Origin: Mycolicibacterium sp.
Lineage (GTDB): Bacteria; Actinomycetota; Actinomycetes; Mycobacteriales; Mycobacteriaceae
Length of the DNA: 64,000 nucleotides
Direction: 5' to 3'
Assembly (NCBI RefSeq): GCF_016462545.1
Contig: NZ_JAEMTA010000001.1
Location: 258,668-322,667 of the forward strand
The notes beneath the pieces are model-generated. The model made no database searches and had not been told where the DNA came from. It saw only the letters and a program-made list of their open reading frames with translations. The stretch's first letter is position 1. The number at the start of each line of letters is the position of its first letter. Shown here one piece after another: positions 47,265 through 58,600 of the stretch. The translations under genes were made by a program, and so were the position numbers.

Positions 47265-50200
47265 GTGATCTCCAAACTGTTGGTGGCCAACCGCGGTGAG
47301 ATAGCGATTCGCGCCTTCCGCGCCGCCTACGAGATGAACATCGCGACGGTTGCGGTGTACGCCTACGAGGACCGCAACTCCCCGCATCGCCTCAAGGCCG
47401 ACGAGTCGTATCAGATCGGCGAGCCGGGTCATCCCGTGCGTTCGTACCTGTCGATCGAGGAGATCATTCGCGTTGCCCGCGATGCGGGCGCAGACGCGGT
47501 GTATCCGGGCTACGGCTTCCTGTCGGAGAACCCGGAACTCGCGGCGGCCTGCGTGGAGGCGGGTATCACCTTCGTCGGGCCGGGCGCCCACGTGTTGGAG
47601 CTGACGGGCAACAAGGCGCGGGCGATCGCCGCGGCGCGGGAGGCGGGTCTTCCGGTGCTGGCGTCCTCGACGCCGTCGGCGTCGGTGGACGAACTCGTCG
47701 CCGCGTCGGCGGAGATGGACTTCCCGCTGTTCGTGAAGGCGGTGTCGGGCGGCGGTGGCCGCGGTATGCGACGCGTCACGGATCCCGACGCACTGCCCGA
47801 GGCGATCGAAGCGGCCAGTCGTGAGGCCGAGTCGGCGTTCGGCGACGCCACCGTCTATCTCGAGCAGGCGGTGCTCAACCCGCGTCACATCGAGGTGCAG
47901 ATCCTCGCCGATGGCGTGGGCAACGTCATCCACCTGTTCGAGCGTGACTGCAGCGTGCAGCGCCGCCACCAGAAGGTGATCGAGCTCGCACCCGCGCCGA
48001 ATCTGTCAGATGAGTTGCGCGCCAAGATCTGTGGGGACGCGGTCGCCTTTGCCCGTCAGATCGGATACACGTGCGCGGGCACCGTGGAGTTCCTGCTCGA
48101 CGAGCGCGGCCACCACGTGTTCATCGAGCTGAATCCGCGCATCCAGGTCGAGCACACCGTCACCGAGGAGATCACCGACGTCGACCTGGTGGCGAGCCAG
48201 CTGCGCATCGCCGCGGGGGAGACGCTGGCCGATCTGGGGCTGAGTCAGGATTCGATCCGGGTGCGCGGGGCGGCGATGCAGTGCCGCATCACCACGGAGG
48301 ACCCGGCCAAGGGGTTCCGCCCCGACACCGGTCGGATCACCGGGTACCGGTCTCCGGGCGGGGCGGGCATCCGTCTGGACGGTGGCACCAACCTGGGCGC
48401 GGAGATCAGCGCCCACTTCGACTCGATGCTGGTCAAGATGACGTGCCGGGGCCGGGACTTCTCGACTGCCGTCACGCGGGCCAGACGCGGGCTCGCGGAG
48501 TTCCGTATCCGCGGCGTGTCGACGAACATCCCGTTCCTGCAGGCGGTCGTCGAGGATCCCGACTTCCGTGCCGGTCGCGTCACGACCTCGTTCATCGACG
48601 AACGCCCGCAGCTGCTGACCGCGCACGCCTCGGCCGACCGCGGGACCAAGATGCTCAACTACCTCGCCGAGGTGACGGTCAACTCGCCGTACGGGGGACG
48701 GGAGCGGGTGTACCCGCAGGACAAGCTGCCCGAGCTCGACCTCGAGTCGACCCCGCCGTCGGGCAGTAGGCAGCGGCTCGTCGAGCTGGGCCCCGAGGGC
48801 TTCGCGGCGTGGTTGCGGGATTCGCCTGCAGTGGGCGTCACCGACACCACCTTCCGCGATGCGCACCAGTCGCTGCTCGCCACCCGGGTGCGGACCTCCG
48901 GTCTGGTGACCATAGCGCCGTACATCGCGAGGATGACCCCCGAGCTGTTGTCGCTCGAGTGCTGGGGCGGCGCGACGTACGATGTGGCGCTTCGGTTTCT
49001 CAAGGAAGACCCCTGGGAGCGGCTGGCGGCGCTGCGCGAGGCGGTCCCCAACATCTGTCTGCAGATGCTGTTGCGGGGTCGCAACACCGTCGGCTACACC
49101 CCGTATCCGGAATTGGTCACCTCGGCCTTCGTGCAGGAGGCGACGGCCACCGGTATCGACATCTACCGGATCTTCGATGCGTTGAACAACGTGGAGTCGA
49201 TGCGTCCGGCGATCGATGCGGTGCGCGAAACCGGTTCTGCGGTCGCCGAAGTCGCGATGAGCTACACCGGCGACCTGTCCGATCCGGCCGAGACGCTCTA
49301 CACGTTGGACTACTACCTGAAGCTGGCCGAGCAGATCGTCGAGGCAGGCGCCCACATCCTGGCCATCAAGGACATGGCGGGGCTGCTCCGGGCGCCCGCG
49401 GCCACCACGCTGGTGTCAGCGTTGCGCAGCCGGTTCGACCTACCGGTGCACGTGCACACCCACGACACGCCCGGTGGTCAACTGGCCACCTACACCGCGG
49501 CGTGGCAGGCGGGCGCCAGCGCGGTCGACGGAGCAGCGGCACCGTTGGCGGGCACCACCAGTCAGCCGTCGCTGTCCTCGATCGTCGCCGCGGCCGCGCA
49601 CACCCGATACGACACCGGGTTGTCGCTGCGGGCGGTGTGCGATCTGGAGCCGTATTGGGAGGCGCTGCGAAAGGTGTACGCGCCCTTCGAAAGTGGCTTA
49701 CCGGCTCCCACCGGCCGGGTGTACTCGCACGAGATCCCCGGCGGGCAGCTGTCGAATCTGCGGCAGCAGGCGATCGCGCTCGGGCTGGGCAATCGGTTCG
49801 AGGACGTCGAGAACGCGTACGCCGGAGCCGACCGGGTGCTCGGACACCTGGTCAAGGTCACGCCGTCGTCGAAGGTGGTCGGCGACCTCGCGTTGGCCCT
49901 CGTCGGCGCCGGGGTCACGGCCGACGAGTTCGCCGCCGATCCGGCGCGCTTCGACATCCCCGACTCGGTCATCGGGTTCCTGCGCGGCGAGCTCGGCGAC
50001 CCGCCGGGCGGATGGCCGGAACCTCTACGCACCAAGGCGCTGGCCGGTCGCGCACCCGCCAAGCCGACTGCGGAGCTCAGCGCGCAGGACGAGGCGCTGC
50101 TGGGCCAACCGGGCACCGAACGCCGCCGGACCCTGAACCGGCTGTTGTTTCCCGGGCCGACGAAGGAATTCGAGGCGCACCGCGAGATCTACGGGGATAC

Positions 50201-50717
50201 CTCGCGGCTGTCGGCCAATCAGTTCTGGTACGGACTGCGCCACGGCGACGAGCACCGCATCCAGATCGACCGCGGCGTCGACCTGATCATCGGGCTGGAG
50301 GCGATCTCCGAGGCCGACGAGCGCGGCATGCGCACCGTGATGTGCATTCTCAACGGGCAACTGCGCCCGGTGGTGGTCCGCGACGAGAGCATCGCCGAAA
50401 CCGTTCCCGCCGCGGAGAAGGCGGACCGGACCAACGCCGATCACGTCGCCGCACCGTTCGCGGGGGTCGTCACCGTCAACGTCGCCGCGGGCGATCGGGT
50501 CGACGCGGGCCAGACCATCGCCACCATCGAGGCCATGAAGATGGAGGCGGCCATCACCGCTCCCAAGCAGGGCACCGTCGACCGCGTCGCCGTCTCGGCG
50601 ACAGCACAGGTCGAGGGTGGCGACCTCCTCGCGGTGATCTCGCCGGCGGGCAAGAGCGCAGCGACCGGGGAATCGGCTCGGCGGGCAGGAGCGGAGCGAC
50701 CGGGGGATCGAAGCTGA
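47265..50717 (+). CDS. pca: Pyruvate carboxylase
   Basis: This single-chain pyruvate carboxylase of 1150 aa makes oxaloacetate from pyruvate. Biotin carboxylase occupies about residues 1-450 ([33 protein letters not shown]; the ATP-grasp signature). The carboxyltransferase domain starts [19 protein letters not shown] (about 525), with [14 protein letters not shown] and HTHDTPGG. The biotin carrier domain has the biotinylated lysine K1092 in IEAMKMEA. The C-terminal extension after the carrier (about 35 residues) is not part of the domain and runs up to the rsmD start. The gene is monocistronic or coupled to rsmD (4-bp overlap). Confidence 0.96.
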   Translation: MISKLLVANRGEIAIRAFRAAYEMNIATVAVYAYEDRNSPHRLKADESYQIGEPGHPVRSYLSIEEIIRVARDAGADAVYPGYGFLSENPELAAACVEAGITFVGPGAHVLELTGNKARAIAAAREAGLPVLASSTPSASVDELVAASAEMDFPLFVKAVSGGGGRGMRRVTDPDALPEAIEAASREAESAFGDATVYLEQAVLNPRHIEVQILADGVGNVIHLFERDCSVQRRHQKVIELAPAPNLSDELRAKICGDAVAFARQIGYTCAGTVEFLLDERGHHVFIELNPRIQVEHTVTEEITDVDLVASQLRIAAGETLADLGLSQDSIRVRGAAMQCRITTEDPAKGFRPDTGRITGYRSPGGAGIRLDGGTNLGAEISAHFDSMLVKMTCRGRDFSTAVTRARRGLAEFRIRGVSTNIPFLQAVVEDPDFRAGRVTTSFIDERPQLLTAHASADRGTKMLNYLAEVTVNSPYGGRERVYPQDKLPELDLESTPPSGSRQRLVELGPEGFAAWLRDSPAVGVTDTTFRDAHQSLLATRVRTSGLVTIAPYIARMTPELLSLECWGGATYDVALRFLKEDPWERLAALREAVPNICLQMLLRGRNTVGYTPYPELVTSAFVQEATATGIDIYRIFDALNNVESMRPAIDAVRETGSAVAEVAMSYTGDLSDPAETLYTLDYYLKLAEQIVEAGAHILAIKDMAGLLRAPAATTLVSALRSRFDLPVHVHTHDTPGGQLATYTAAWQAGASAVDGAAAPLAGTTSQPSLSSIVAAAAHTRYDTGLSLRAVCDLEPYWEALRKVYAPFESGLPAPTGRVYSHEIPGGQLSNLRQQAIALGLGNRFEDVENAYAGADRVLGHLVKVTPSSKVVGDLALALVGAGVTADEFAADPARFDIPDSVIGFLRGELGDPPGGWPEPLRTKALAGRAPAKPTAELSAQDEALLGQPGTERRRTLNRLLFPGPTKEFEAHREIYGDTSRLSANQFWYGLRHGDEHRIQIDRGVDLIIGLEAISEADERGMRTVMCILNGQLRPVVVRDESIAETVPAAEKADRTNADHVAAPFAGVVTVNVAAGDRVDAGQTIATIEAMKMEAAITAPKQGTVDRVAVSATAQVEGGDLLAVISPAGKSAATGESARRAGAERPGDRS

Positions 50718-51280
50718 CCCGGATCGTCGGGGGTCGGTTCGGCGGCCGCCGAATCACGGTGCCGCAGAGCCGGTCCGGGCGCGGTACCCGTCCCACCACG
50801 GATCGGGTCCGCGAGTCGCTGTTCAACGTGTTGACGGCGCGCCTCGATCTGGACGGCATGGCGGTACTCGACCTGTACGCGGGCTCGGGAGCCCTTGGAC
50901 TGGAAGCGCTTTCGCGGGGGGCCGCGTCGGCCGTGTTCGTGGAGGCCGACCGGCGGGCGGCCGCCGTGATCGGTGACAATGCCGCGGCGCTTGGCACCAC
51001 GGGCGCGGTGGTGCGCTGTGGCAGCGTCGCCTCGGTGCTCGCGGTGGGCACCGACCGTCCGGCCGACCTGGTGTTCGCCGACCCGCCGTACGAGGTGTCC
51101 TCGGCCGACGTGGAGGAGGTACTCCTGGCCCTGACCGTCGGCGGCTGGGTGGCCCCCGGCGCCATCGCCGTCGTCGAGCGGCCCACGTCGTCGCCCGCCC
51201 TGACCTGGCCCGCGGGGTGGACCGCGGGACGGGACCGCCGCTACGGGGACACCCGCCTGGAGTTCGGCGAGATCGCGTAG
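50714..51280 (+). CDS. rsmD: 16S rRNA (guanine(966)-N2)-methyltransferase
   Basis: The 188-aa RsmD-type methyltransferase has N-terminal [13 protein letters not shown] and [15 protein letters not shown]. The SAM-binding site is [20 protein letters not shown], and the catalytic motif is FADPPY. No ATG, GTG or TTG lies in frame near the conserved N-terminus. The only fitting start is CTG at 50714, overlapping the pca TGA (CTGA), with GGGGGA about 7 nt upstream. That gives the same length as M. tuberculosis Rv2966c, where the codon at this place encodes an initiating V. Starting at the GTG about 15 codons later would cut conserved sequence. Confidence 0.85.
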   Translation: MTRIVGGRFGGRRITVPQSRSGRGTRPTTDRVRESLFNVLTARLDLDGMAVLDLYAGSGALGLEALSRGAASAVFVEADRRAAAVIGDNAAALGTTGAVVRCGSVASVLAVGTDRPADLVFADPPYEVSSADVEEVLLALTVGGWVAPGAIAVVERPTSSPALTWPAGWTAGRDRRYGDTRLEFGEIA

Positions 51281-51283
51281 CGT
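51278..51283 (+). promoter_or_regulatory. Possible -10 element of coaD
   Basis: TAGCGT spans the rsmD stop and ends 8 nt before the coaD ATG at 51292. A leaderless start is possible. Inferred. Confidence 0.35.
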
Positions 51284-51291
51284 CGTCGACC

Positions 51292-51771
51292 ATGAGTGGC
51301 GCCGTATGCCCAGGCTCGTTCGACCCCGTGACCCTCGGCCACGTCGACGTGTTCGAACGGGCGGCAGCCCAGTTCGACGAAGTCGTGGTTGCCGTACTGG
51401 TGAACCCGAACAAGTCGGGCATGTTCACCGCGGAGGAACGCATCGACTTGATCCGGGAGTCGACGATCCATCTGCCGAATCTGAGGGTGGAGCACGGTAG
51501 CGGGTTGGTGGTCGACTTCGTGAAGGCCCGCGGCCTGACCGCGATCGTCAAGGGGCTGCGGTCGGGCACCGACTTCGACTACGAACTGCAGATGGCGCAG
51601 ATGAACAAGCACGTCGCCGGGGTGGACACCTTCTTCGTCGCGACGGCACCGCGGTACTCCTTCGTATCGTCCTCGCTCGCCAAGGAGGTCGCGATGCTCG
51701 GCGGTGACGTCTCGGAATTGCTGCCGGGACCCGTCAACGAGCGTCTGCGGAGCAAGCTCGCCAAGGGCTGA
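51292..51771 (+). CDS. coaD: Phosphopantetheine adenylyltransferase
   Basis: The 159-aa enzyme adenylates 4'-phosphopantetheine in coenzyme A synthesis. It has [20 protein letters not shown] with the HxGH-like nucleotide site (TLGH), [38 protein letters not shown], and [18 protein letters not shown]. The ATG is at 51292. In M. tuberculosis the PDIM/PGL lipid locus starts after the equivalent gene; here the next gene is sepIVA, 119 bp on. Confidence 0.96.
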   Translation: MSGAVCPGSFDPVTLGHVDVFERAAAQFDEVVVAVLVNPNKSGMFTAEERIDLIRESTIHLPNLRVEHGSGLVVDFVKARGLTAIVKGLRSGTDFDYELQMAQMNKHVAGVDTFFVATAPRYSFVSSSLAKEVAMLGGDVSELLPGPVNERLRSKLAKG

Positions 51772-51890
51772 GCCAGCCTTCTCGCTCGGCCACCGATAGC
51801 GAAAACTCAGGTTCACCGGCGTGGCGTTCTAGTCACACGGGTAACACCAGGCACACTGGTCACTAACAACAAGGCCGGGAGGGTGTTGCC

Positions 51891-52628
51891 GTGTACCGAG
51901 TATTTGAGGCGCTCGACGAGCTCGGAGCGATCGTCGAGGAAGCCCGCGGTGTGCCGATGACGGCTGGCTGCATGGTGCCCCGTGGCGACGTGCTCGAATT
52001 GCTGGACGACATCAAGGACGCCATCCCCGGCGAACTCGACGACGCCCAAGACGTTCTCGACGCGCGCGACGGAATGCTGCGCGAGGCGAAGGAGCATGCC
52101 GATTCGATGGTCTCCTCGGCCACCGCCGAGGCCGACTCACTGGTGAATCACTCACGCGGCGAAGCGGACCGGATCCTCTCCGAGGCCAAGAGCCAGGCCG
52201 ACCGCATGGTCGCCGAGGCACGCCAGCATTCCGAACGGATGGTCGGAGAGGCCCGCGAGGAGGCCAACCGCATCTCGACCATCGCCAAGCGTGAGTACGA
52301 GGCCAGCACCGGACGCGCCAAGGCCGAAGCCGATCGACTCATCGAAAACGGCAACCTCTCCTACGAGAAGGCCGTCCAAGAGGGCATCAAGGAACAGCAG
52401 CGACTGGTGTCGCAGACCGAGATCGTGCAGACCGCGACGTCGGAGGCCACCCGCCTGATCGACACCGCCCATGCCGAGGCGGACCGCCTGCGCGGCGAAT
52501 GCGACATCTACGTCGACAGCAAGCTGGCGGAGTTCGAGGACTACCTCAACGGGACCCTTCGTTCGGTGGGACGCGGACGCCACCAGCTGCGGACGGCCGC
52601 GGGCACGCACGACTACGCCCAGCGCTGA
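51891..52628 (+). CDS. sepIVA: DivIVA-domain septation protein SepIVA
   Basis: The 245-aa protein is predicted to be almost entirely alpha-helical coiled coil. It has a DivIVA-like N-terminus (VYRVFEALDELGAIVEEARGV), then a long helix of AEADR and AEARQ heptads (residues 55-220). It equals M. tuberculosis Rv2927c and M. smegmatis SepIVA, which localise to the septum and are needed for normal division. The GTG at 51891 has GGGAGGG 9 nt upstream. Its frame and length agree with Rv2927c (245 aa). Confidence 0.93.
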   Translation: MYRVFEALDELGAIVEEARGVPMTAGCMVPRGDVLELLDDIKDAIPGELDDAQDVLDARDGMLREAKEHADSMVSSATAEADSLVNHSRGEADRILSEAKSQADRMVAEARQHSERMVGEAREEANRISTIAKREYEASTGRAKAEADRLIENGNLSYEKAVQEGIKEQQRLVSQTEIVQTATSEATRLIDTAHAEADRLRGECDIYVDSKLAEFEDYLNGTLRSVGRGRHQLRTAAGTHDYAQR

Positions 52629-52669
52629 CACCGCCCGCGTCCAGGTCAGGAGACCCCGGCCGTCAGTCG

Positions 52670-52675
52670 TAGGAT
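52670..52675 (+). promoter_or_regulatory. -10 element giving a leaderless DUF177-rnc-fpg transcript
   Basis: TAGGAT ends 6 nt before the ATG at 52682. Inferred. Confidence 0.45.
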
Positions 52676-52681
52676 CGATGG

Positions 52682-53296
52682 ATGGCCGGCAAGTCGAAAC
52701 ACCATGCGCACCGCGGTCCGCGTTCGTCCTTCGTGTTGGACGTGTCACGGCTCGGGATGCGGCCCGGCTCGATGATCACCTTCGACGAGACGGTGGCCTC
52801 GCCCGCCCGCATCGGCATCGAGCTGATCGCCATTCCCGAGGGTGCTCCCGTCCACCTGGATCTGCGCCTGGAGTCGGTGTCGGAGGGCGTGCTCGTCAGC
52901 GGTCCGGTGTCGGCGCCGACGGCGGGTGAGTGTGCTCGTTGCCTGACGCCGGTCACCGGAGACGTCGAGATCTACCTCACCGAGCTGTTCGCGTATCCGG
53001 ACAGCGCCACCGAGGCCACCACCGATGACGACGACGAGGTCGGCCGGGTCGTCGACGACACCGTCGACCTCGAGCAGCCGATCATCGACGCGGTGGGGAT
53101 GCAGCTGCCGTTCTCCCCGCTGTGCCGCGACGACTGCCCCGGCCTGTGCCCGGAGTGCGGTGCCGCACTCGCCGACTACGAGAACGACGCCGACCCGCAT
53201 CACCACGACGTCATCGACCCCAGGTGGGCCAAGCTGGCAGCCCTGAAACCCGTCGAGGACGGCGCGCCGGATCCGGCGGCGGGGGGTCGCGAGTGA
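52682..53296 (+). CDS. DUF177 (YceD-like) protein
   Basis: The 204-aa protein has the YceD/DUF177 domain: VLDVSRLGMRPGSM, GECARCLTPVTGDVEIYLTELF (first CxxC), and a C-terminal zinc-like cluster LCRDDCPGLCPECGA. The family is linked to ribosome assembly and 23S rRNA in plants and bacteria. In many bacteria rpmF follows; here rnc follows directly, overlapping by 4 bp (GTGA). It matches M. tuberculosis Rv2926c. Confidence 0.93.
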   Translation: MAGKSKHHAHRGPRSSFVLDVSRLGMRPGSMITFDETVASPARIGIELIAIPEGAPVHLDLRLESVSEGVLVSGPVSAPTAGECARCLTPVTGDVEIYLTELFAYPDSATEATTDDDDEVGRVVDDTVDLEQPIIDAVGMQLPFSPLCRDDCPGLCPECGAALADYENDADPHHHDVIDPRWAKLAALKPVEDGAPDPAAGGRE

Positions 53297-54030
53297 CGGT
53301 CGACCGGACCCCGCTGCTCGAAGCGCTCGGCGTCGACCTGCCCGACGAATTGCTGACCTTGGCTCTGACCCACCGCAGCTACGCCTACGAGGCGGGGGGT
53401 CTGCCGACCAACGAGCGCCTCGAATTCCTTGGCGACGCCGTGCTCGGGCTGGTGATCACGGCGGAGATCTTCGCCAAGTATCCCGACCGCAGCGAAGGCG
53501 AACTCGCCAAGTTGAAGTCTGCCGTGGTCAACACGCAGGCCCTGGCCCGGATCGCCAGGAACCTCACCCCCGACGGGCTTGGCGCCTACCTCCTGCTCGG
53601 CCGCGGTGAGGTCGCCAGCGGTGGCGCCCACAAGGCCAATCTCCTCGCCGACGCGGTGGAGTCGCTGCTGGGCGCCACGTACGTTCATTACGGACACGAG
53701 GTGGCCCGCGACGTCGTCATCCGCATGTTCTCCGACGCGCTCGAGACCGCCGCGAGCCTGGGCGCCGGGCTCGACTGGAAGACCAGCCTGCAGGAGCTGG
53801 CGGCGGCACTGCGATTGGGCGTGCCCAGCTACGTCGTCACGTCCACCGGACCCGAGCACGACAAGCACTTCACGGCCAGGGCCGTCGTCAACGCCGAGGA
53901 GTACGGCGTCGGCGAGGGCCACACCAAGAAGGAGGCCGAGCAGCAGGCCGCCGCCACGGCATACGCGGCACTCGAGGTGCTTGCAGACGCCGAGACCACC
54001 CCGACACCCGAGCCATTGCGGGATGCCTGA
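53293..54030 (+). CDS. rnc: Ribonuclease III
   Basis: The 245-aa endonuclease cuts double-stranded RNA in rRNA and mRNA processing. The RNase III signature [16 protein letters not shown] contains the catalytic acids, with [12 protein letters not shown] after it. The second catalytic glutamate lies in [19 protein letters not shown] dsRNA-binding domain occupies the C-terminal third ([33 protein letters not shown]). The GTG overlaps DUF177, and the stop overlaps the fpg start by 8 bp (ATGCCTGA). Confidence 0.96.
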   Translation: MTVDRTPLLEALGVDLPDELLTLALTHRSYAYEAGGLPTNERLEFLGDAVLGLVITAEIFAKYPDRSEGELAKLKSAVVNTQALARIARNLTPDGLGAYLLLGRGEVASGGAHKANLLADAVESLLGATYVHYGHEVARDVVIRMFSDALETAASLGAGLDWKTSLQELAAALRLGVPSYVVTSTGPEHDKHFTARAVVNAEEYGVGEGHTKKEAEQQAAATAYAALEVLADAETTPTPEPLRDA

Positions 54031-54886
54031 GCTTCCCGAGGTCGAGGTCGTCCGGCGCGGCCTTGCCGCCCACATCGTCGGCAAGAAGATCAGCGCCGTT
54101 CGGGTCAACCATCCGCGTGCGGTCCGGCGGCACGAGGAGGGCCCCGCCGATCTGACGGCGCGACTGCTCGACAACGTCATCACCGGCACCGGCAGGCGCG
54201 GCAAGTATCTGTGGTTGACGTTGGGCAGTGGTGATGCGCTGGTGGTCCACCTCGGGATGAGTGGTCAGATGCTGCTGGGGCCGGTGACGAAGACAGAGCA
54301 CCTCCGAGTAGCCACTCTGCTCGACGATGGGACGGCGATGAGCTTCGTCGACCAGCGCACCTTCGGCGGCTGGATGCTCGCCGACCTCGTCACCGTCGAC
54401 GGTACCGAAGTCCCCGTTCCCGTCGCGCACGTTGCGCGCGATCCGCTCGACCCCCTGTTCGACAGTGCCGCCGTGGTAAAGGTATTGCGGGGCAAGCACT
54501 CCGAGATCAAGCGCCAACTGCTCGATCAGACGGTGGTGTCGGGCATCGGCAACATCTATGCCGACGAGTCGCTTTGGCGGGCGAAGGTCAACGGGGGGCG
54601 CATCGCGGAATCGCTGACCAAACCGACGCTGGCGGCGATCCTCGGGCACGCCGCGGACGTCATGCGCGACGCCCTCGGTCAGGGCGGTACCTCGTTCGAC
54701 TCGCTGTACGTGAACGTCAATGGCGAGTCCGGATACTTCGATCGGTCGCTGGACGCCTACGGTCGCGAGGGTGAGCCGTGCAAGCGGTGCGGTGCGGTGA
54801 TGCAGCGCGACAAGTTCATGAACCGATCGTCGTACTACTGCCCGCGCTGTCAACCACGACCGCGCCGGCCACGACCGCGGCCCTGA
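54023..54886 (+). CDS. fpg: Formamidopyrimidine-DNA glycosylase
   Basis: The 287-aa enzyme removes 8-oxoguanine and ring-opened purines and nicks at the site. The N-terminus [13 protein letters not shown] carries the catalytic Pro2 and Glu3. The conserved Lys is in [11 protein letters not shown]. The helix-two-turn-helix is [19 protein letters not shown]. The C-terminal zinc finger has CKRC and CPRC. It is read from an ATG inside the end of rnc. A Pro/Arg-rich tail follows the finger. Confidence 0.95.
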   Translation: MPELPEVEVVRRGLAAHIVGKKISAVRVNHPRAVRRHEEGPADLTARLLDNVITGTGRRGKYLWLTLGSGDALVVHLGMSGQMLLGPVTKTEHLRVATLLDDGTAMSFVDQRTFGGWMLADLVTVDGTEVPVPVAHVARDPLDPLFDSAAVVKVLRGKHSEIKRQLLDQTVVSGIGNIYADESLWRAKVNGGRIAESLTKPTLAAILGHAADVMRDALGQGGTSFDSLYVNVNGESGYFDRSLDAYGREGEPCKRCGAVMQRDKFMNRSSYYCPRCQPRPRRPRPRP

Positions 54887-54912
54887 GCAAGAGACACGAG
54901 GAAAGAGGACTA

Positions 54913-55320
54913 GTGACGGATCTCTGGGTGGAGCGCACGGGCGTGCGCCGCTACACCGGCCGCAGTACCCGAGGTGCGGAGGTGCTCGTCGGCTCCGAGG
55001 ACGTCGAGGGGGTGTTCACTCCCGGCGAGTTGCTCAAGATCGCGCTCGCGGCGTGCAGTGGAATGAGCAGCGACCACGCACTGCGCACCCGGCTCGGCGA
55101 CGAGTACCAGGCCACCATCCACGTGTCCGGTCCTGCCGATCGCGAGCAGGAGCGGTACCCGCTGATCGAGGAGAACCTCGAGGTCGACCTGTCGGCGCTG
55201 TCCGAGGAGGAGATCAGGAAGCTGCGCGTCATCGTCGAGCGGTCGATCGACAAGGTCTGCACCGTCGGCCGCACGCTCAAGAACGGTGCCGAGGTGACCT
55301 TCGAGGTCACCGAGAAGTGA
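54913..55320 (+). CDS. OsmC/Ohr-family peroxidase
   Basis: The 135-aa protein has the OsmC fold: [22 protein letters not shown] with the first catalytic Cys, and [21 protein letters not shown] with the second. Members reduce organic hydroperoxides with thiols. It is the counterpart of M. tuberculosis Rv2923c. GAGGAAAGAGGA lies before the GTG at 54913. The stop overlaps acyP by 4 bp (GTGA). Confidence 0.92.
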   Translation: MTDLWVERTGVRRYTGRSTRGAEVLVGSEDVEGVFTPGELLKIALAACSGMSSDHALRTRLGDEYQATIHVSGPADREQERYPLIEENLEVDLSALSEEEIRKLRVIVERSIDKVCTVGRTLKNGAEVTFEVTEK

Positions 55321-55607
55321 TTCCGCCTGCCGGCGACGACGTCCGACTGACCGCATGGGTTCACGGTCGGGTGCAGGGCGTCGGGTTCCGCTGGTGGACG
55401 CGCGCGAGGGCCTTGGAACTCGGGCTCAGCGGGTCGGCGACCAACAAGGACGACGGCCGGGTTCACGTCATCGCACGCGGCTCGCGCGCCTCGTGCCAAC
55501 GGCTGCTCGACCTACTGCAGGGTGGCGGCACGCCGGGTCGCGTCGACACCGTCGTCTACGACTGGTCTGACCCCGGCGATCCGATCGAGGGCTTCGCCGA
55601 GCGATAG
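55317..55607 (+). CDS. acyP: Acylphosphatase
   Basis: The 96-aa enzyme hydrolyses acyl phosphates. The signature [25 protein letters not shown] contains the catalytic Arg, and the catalytic Asn is in [11 protein letters not shown]. The frame starts at a GTG overlapping the OsmC gene (VIPPAG), close to M. tuberculosis AcyP (93 aa). smc follows after 26 bp. Confidence 0.93.
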   Translation: MIPPAGDDVRLTAWVHGRVQGVGFRWWTRARALELGLSGSATNKDDGRVHVIARGSRASCQRLLDLLQGGGTPGRVDTVVYDWSDPGDPIEGFAER

Positions 55608-55619
55608 CAACCTCGCAGG

Positions 55620-55625
55620 TAAGCT
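55620..55625 (+). promoter_or_regulatory. -10 element giving a leaderless smc transcript
   Basis: TAAGCT ends 8 nt before the ATG of smc. Inferred. Confidence 0.45.
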
Positions 55626-55633
55626 CGCACGTC

Positions 55634-58600
55634 ATGCATCTGAAGAGTCTGACGCTGAAGGGCTTCAAGTCCTTCGCCTCACCGACGACTCTTCGCTTCG
55701 AACCGGGCATCACGTGTGTCGTCGGACCCAACGGATCGGGCAAGTCGAATGTCGTCGACGCCCTGACGTGGGTCATGGGGGAGCAGGGCGCCAAGACGTT
55801 GCGCGGCGGCAAGATGGAGGACGTCATCTTCGCCGGCACGTCGTCACGTGCTCCGCTGGGTCGCGCCGAGGTGACGCTGACGATCGACAACTCCGACAAC
55901 GCGCTGCCGATCGAGTACTCCGAGGTGTCGATCACGCGGCGGATGTTCCGTGACGGTGCAGGCGAATACGAGATCAACGGCAACAGCTGTCGGTTGATGG
56001 ACGTCCAGGAGTTGCTGTCGGACTCGGGCATCGGCCGCGAGATGCACGTCATCGTCGGGCAGGGAAAGCTCTCCGAGATCCTCGAGTCCCGCCCCGAGGA
56101 CCGTCGCGCGTTCATCGAGGAAGCCGCCGGCGTGCTCAAGCACCGCAAGCGCAAGGAGAAGGCGGTCCGCAAGCTGGACTCGATGTCGGCGAACCTCAAC
56201 CGGCTCACCGACCTGACGACCGAGCTGCGCCGTCAGCTCAAGCCGCTGGGCAGGCAAGCCGAGATGGCGCGTCGTGCGCAGACCATTCAGGCCGATCTCC
56301 GCGACGCCCGGCTCCGGTTGGCCGCCGACGACCTGGTGGTCCGGCGCAACGAATTCAACGACACCAACCAGGCCGAGACGACGCTGCGACGCGAACACGC
56401 CGAGATCTCTGACCGCCTGGAGACCGCGACGATCGAGCTGACGACCCACGAGACCGCCGTCTCCGGTCTGAGCGGGCGTGCCGAAGCGGCGCAGCAGACG
56501 TGGTTCCGGCTGTCCGCGCTCGCGGAACGCGTCAGTGCCACCGTGCGGATCGCCAGCGATCGGGCACAGCTGCTCGACGCCGAGGCCGAGGTCTCCCAGG
56601 GCGCCGATCCCGACGAGCTGGAGGCGCAGGCCGAAGAGGTCGCCGCCCACGAAGAGCTGCTCCTCGCCGAACTGGCGGAGTGCCGAGACCGCCAGGAGGC
56701 GGCCCGCGCGGAACTCGGTGAGCGCGAGCGCGTCGCCGCCGAGGCCGAACGTGCCCACCTCGCGGCAGCGCGGGCGGAGGCGGACCGCCGCGAAGGGCTG
56801 GCCCGGCTCTCCGGTCAGGTCGACACCATGCGCACCCGCGTCGAGTCGATCGACGAGGGCGTGGCGCGACTCACGGTCAGCCTCGAAGAGTCCGCGATGA
56901 AGGTTCAGCAGTCCAGGGTCGACTTCGAGACCGTCCAGACCCGTGTCAGTGAACTCGACGCCGGCGAAGTCGGTCTCGACGACCAACACGACCGCACGGT
57001 GGCTGCGCTGCGCCTTGCCGATGAGCGCGTAGCAGAGCTGCAAGCCGCCGAGCGCGGGGCGGAACGTCAGGTGGCGTCGCTGCGAGCGCGGATCGACGCG
57101 TTGGCGGTGGGCCTCGACCGACGCGACGGCGCCGCCTGGCTGCAGAAGAATCACGACGGCCCCGGTCTCTTCGGCTCCGTGGCCACGATGTTGCGGGTGC
57201 ACGCCGGACACGAGGCGGCAGTTGCGGCCGTGCTCGGGTCCGCTGCCGACGCCCTGGCAGCCGAGAGCTTCGGTGCGGCGCGTTCAGCGGTCGCCGCGCT
57301 CAAGCAGGCCGACGGCGGCCGCGCCGCGATCGTCCTTGGCGACTGGCCCGAAGGGACTGTGCCGCAGCGAGATTCGCTGGACCTCCCCGCGGACGCACTA
57401 TGGGCAGTAGATCTGGTCGAGCCCGCCCCCCGTCTTCGCGGTGCCGTGGAGGCGATGCTCGCCGGGGTCGTGGTCGTCTCGGATCTCGCCGCAGCGCTGG
57501 ACCTGGTGGCGTCCCACCCCAGGCTGCGAGCCGTGACGAACGACGGGGACCTGGTGGGTGCTGGTTGGCTCACCGGTGGCTCCGATCGCAAGCCGAGCAC
57601 GTTGGAGATCACGTCCGAAATCGACAAGGCACGTTCGGAATTGGAGTCCTCCGAAAGGCAGGTCTCCGAACTGACGGCGGCCCTGTCGGGTGCGTTGGCC
57701 GAGCAGGCGGCACGCCAGGACGCGGCCGAGGACGCCCTGGCGGCGCTCAACGAGTCCGACGCGGCCATCTCGGCGATCTACGAGCAGCTCGGCAGGCTGG
57801 GGCAGGAGGCCCGGGCAGCCGAGGAGGAATGGCAGCGGCTCAACGGCCAGCGCAACGAACTCGAAACCGGTCGGGTGAAGACGGTCGAGGAGCTCTCGGC
57901 GCTGGAGGAGCGACTGCGCAACGCGCAAGAGGTGCCGACGTTCGACTCCGAGCCGGTGGATCGCCAGGAATCCGTCGCCGCCGCGGAGGCCGCGAGGGCC
58001 GCCGAGTTCGAGGCGCGACTGGCCGTTCGGACCGCCGAGGAACGCGCCAACGCCGTTCGGGGACAGGCGGATTCACTACGTCGGGCGGCGATTGCCGAGC
58101 GCGAGGCACGGCTGCGGGCCCAACGCGCACGAGAGGCGCGTGAGCTTGCCGCCGCGGTGGCGGCCGCGGTCGCCGAGTCGGGTCGCTTGGTCGCGGGCCG
58201 CTTGGCCACCGCGGTGGCGGTGGCGGGACGCACCAGGGACGGATTGGCCGCCGAGCGTAGCCATCGCGCCGAGGCGTTGAGCCGGGTCCGCCACGAGGTC
58301 AACGAACTCAACGCCAGGATCACCGCGCTCACCGACTCGTTGCATCGCGACGAGGTGGCCAAGGCTCAAGCGGCTCTTCGCATCGAGCAGCTCGAGCAGC
58401 ACGCGCTCGAGCAGTTCGGCATGGCGACCGACGATCTCATCTCCGAGTACGGCCCGCACGTGCCGCTACCGCCGTCGGAATTGGAGATGGCCGAGTACGA
58501 GCAGGCGAAGGAGCGCGGAGAGCAGGTCACCGCGCCCGCGCCGATGCCGTTCGATCGCGCCACCCAGGAACGCCGGGCCAAGAAGGCCGATCGCGAGCTC

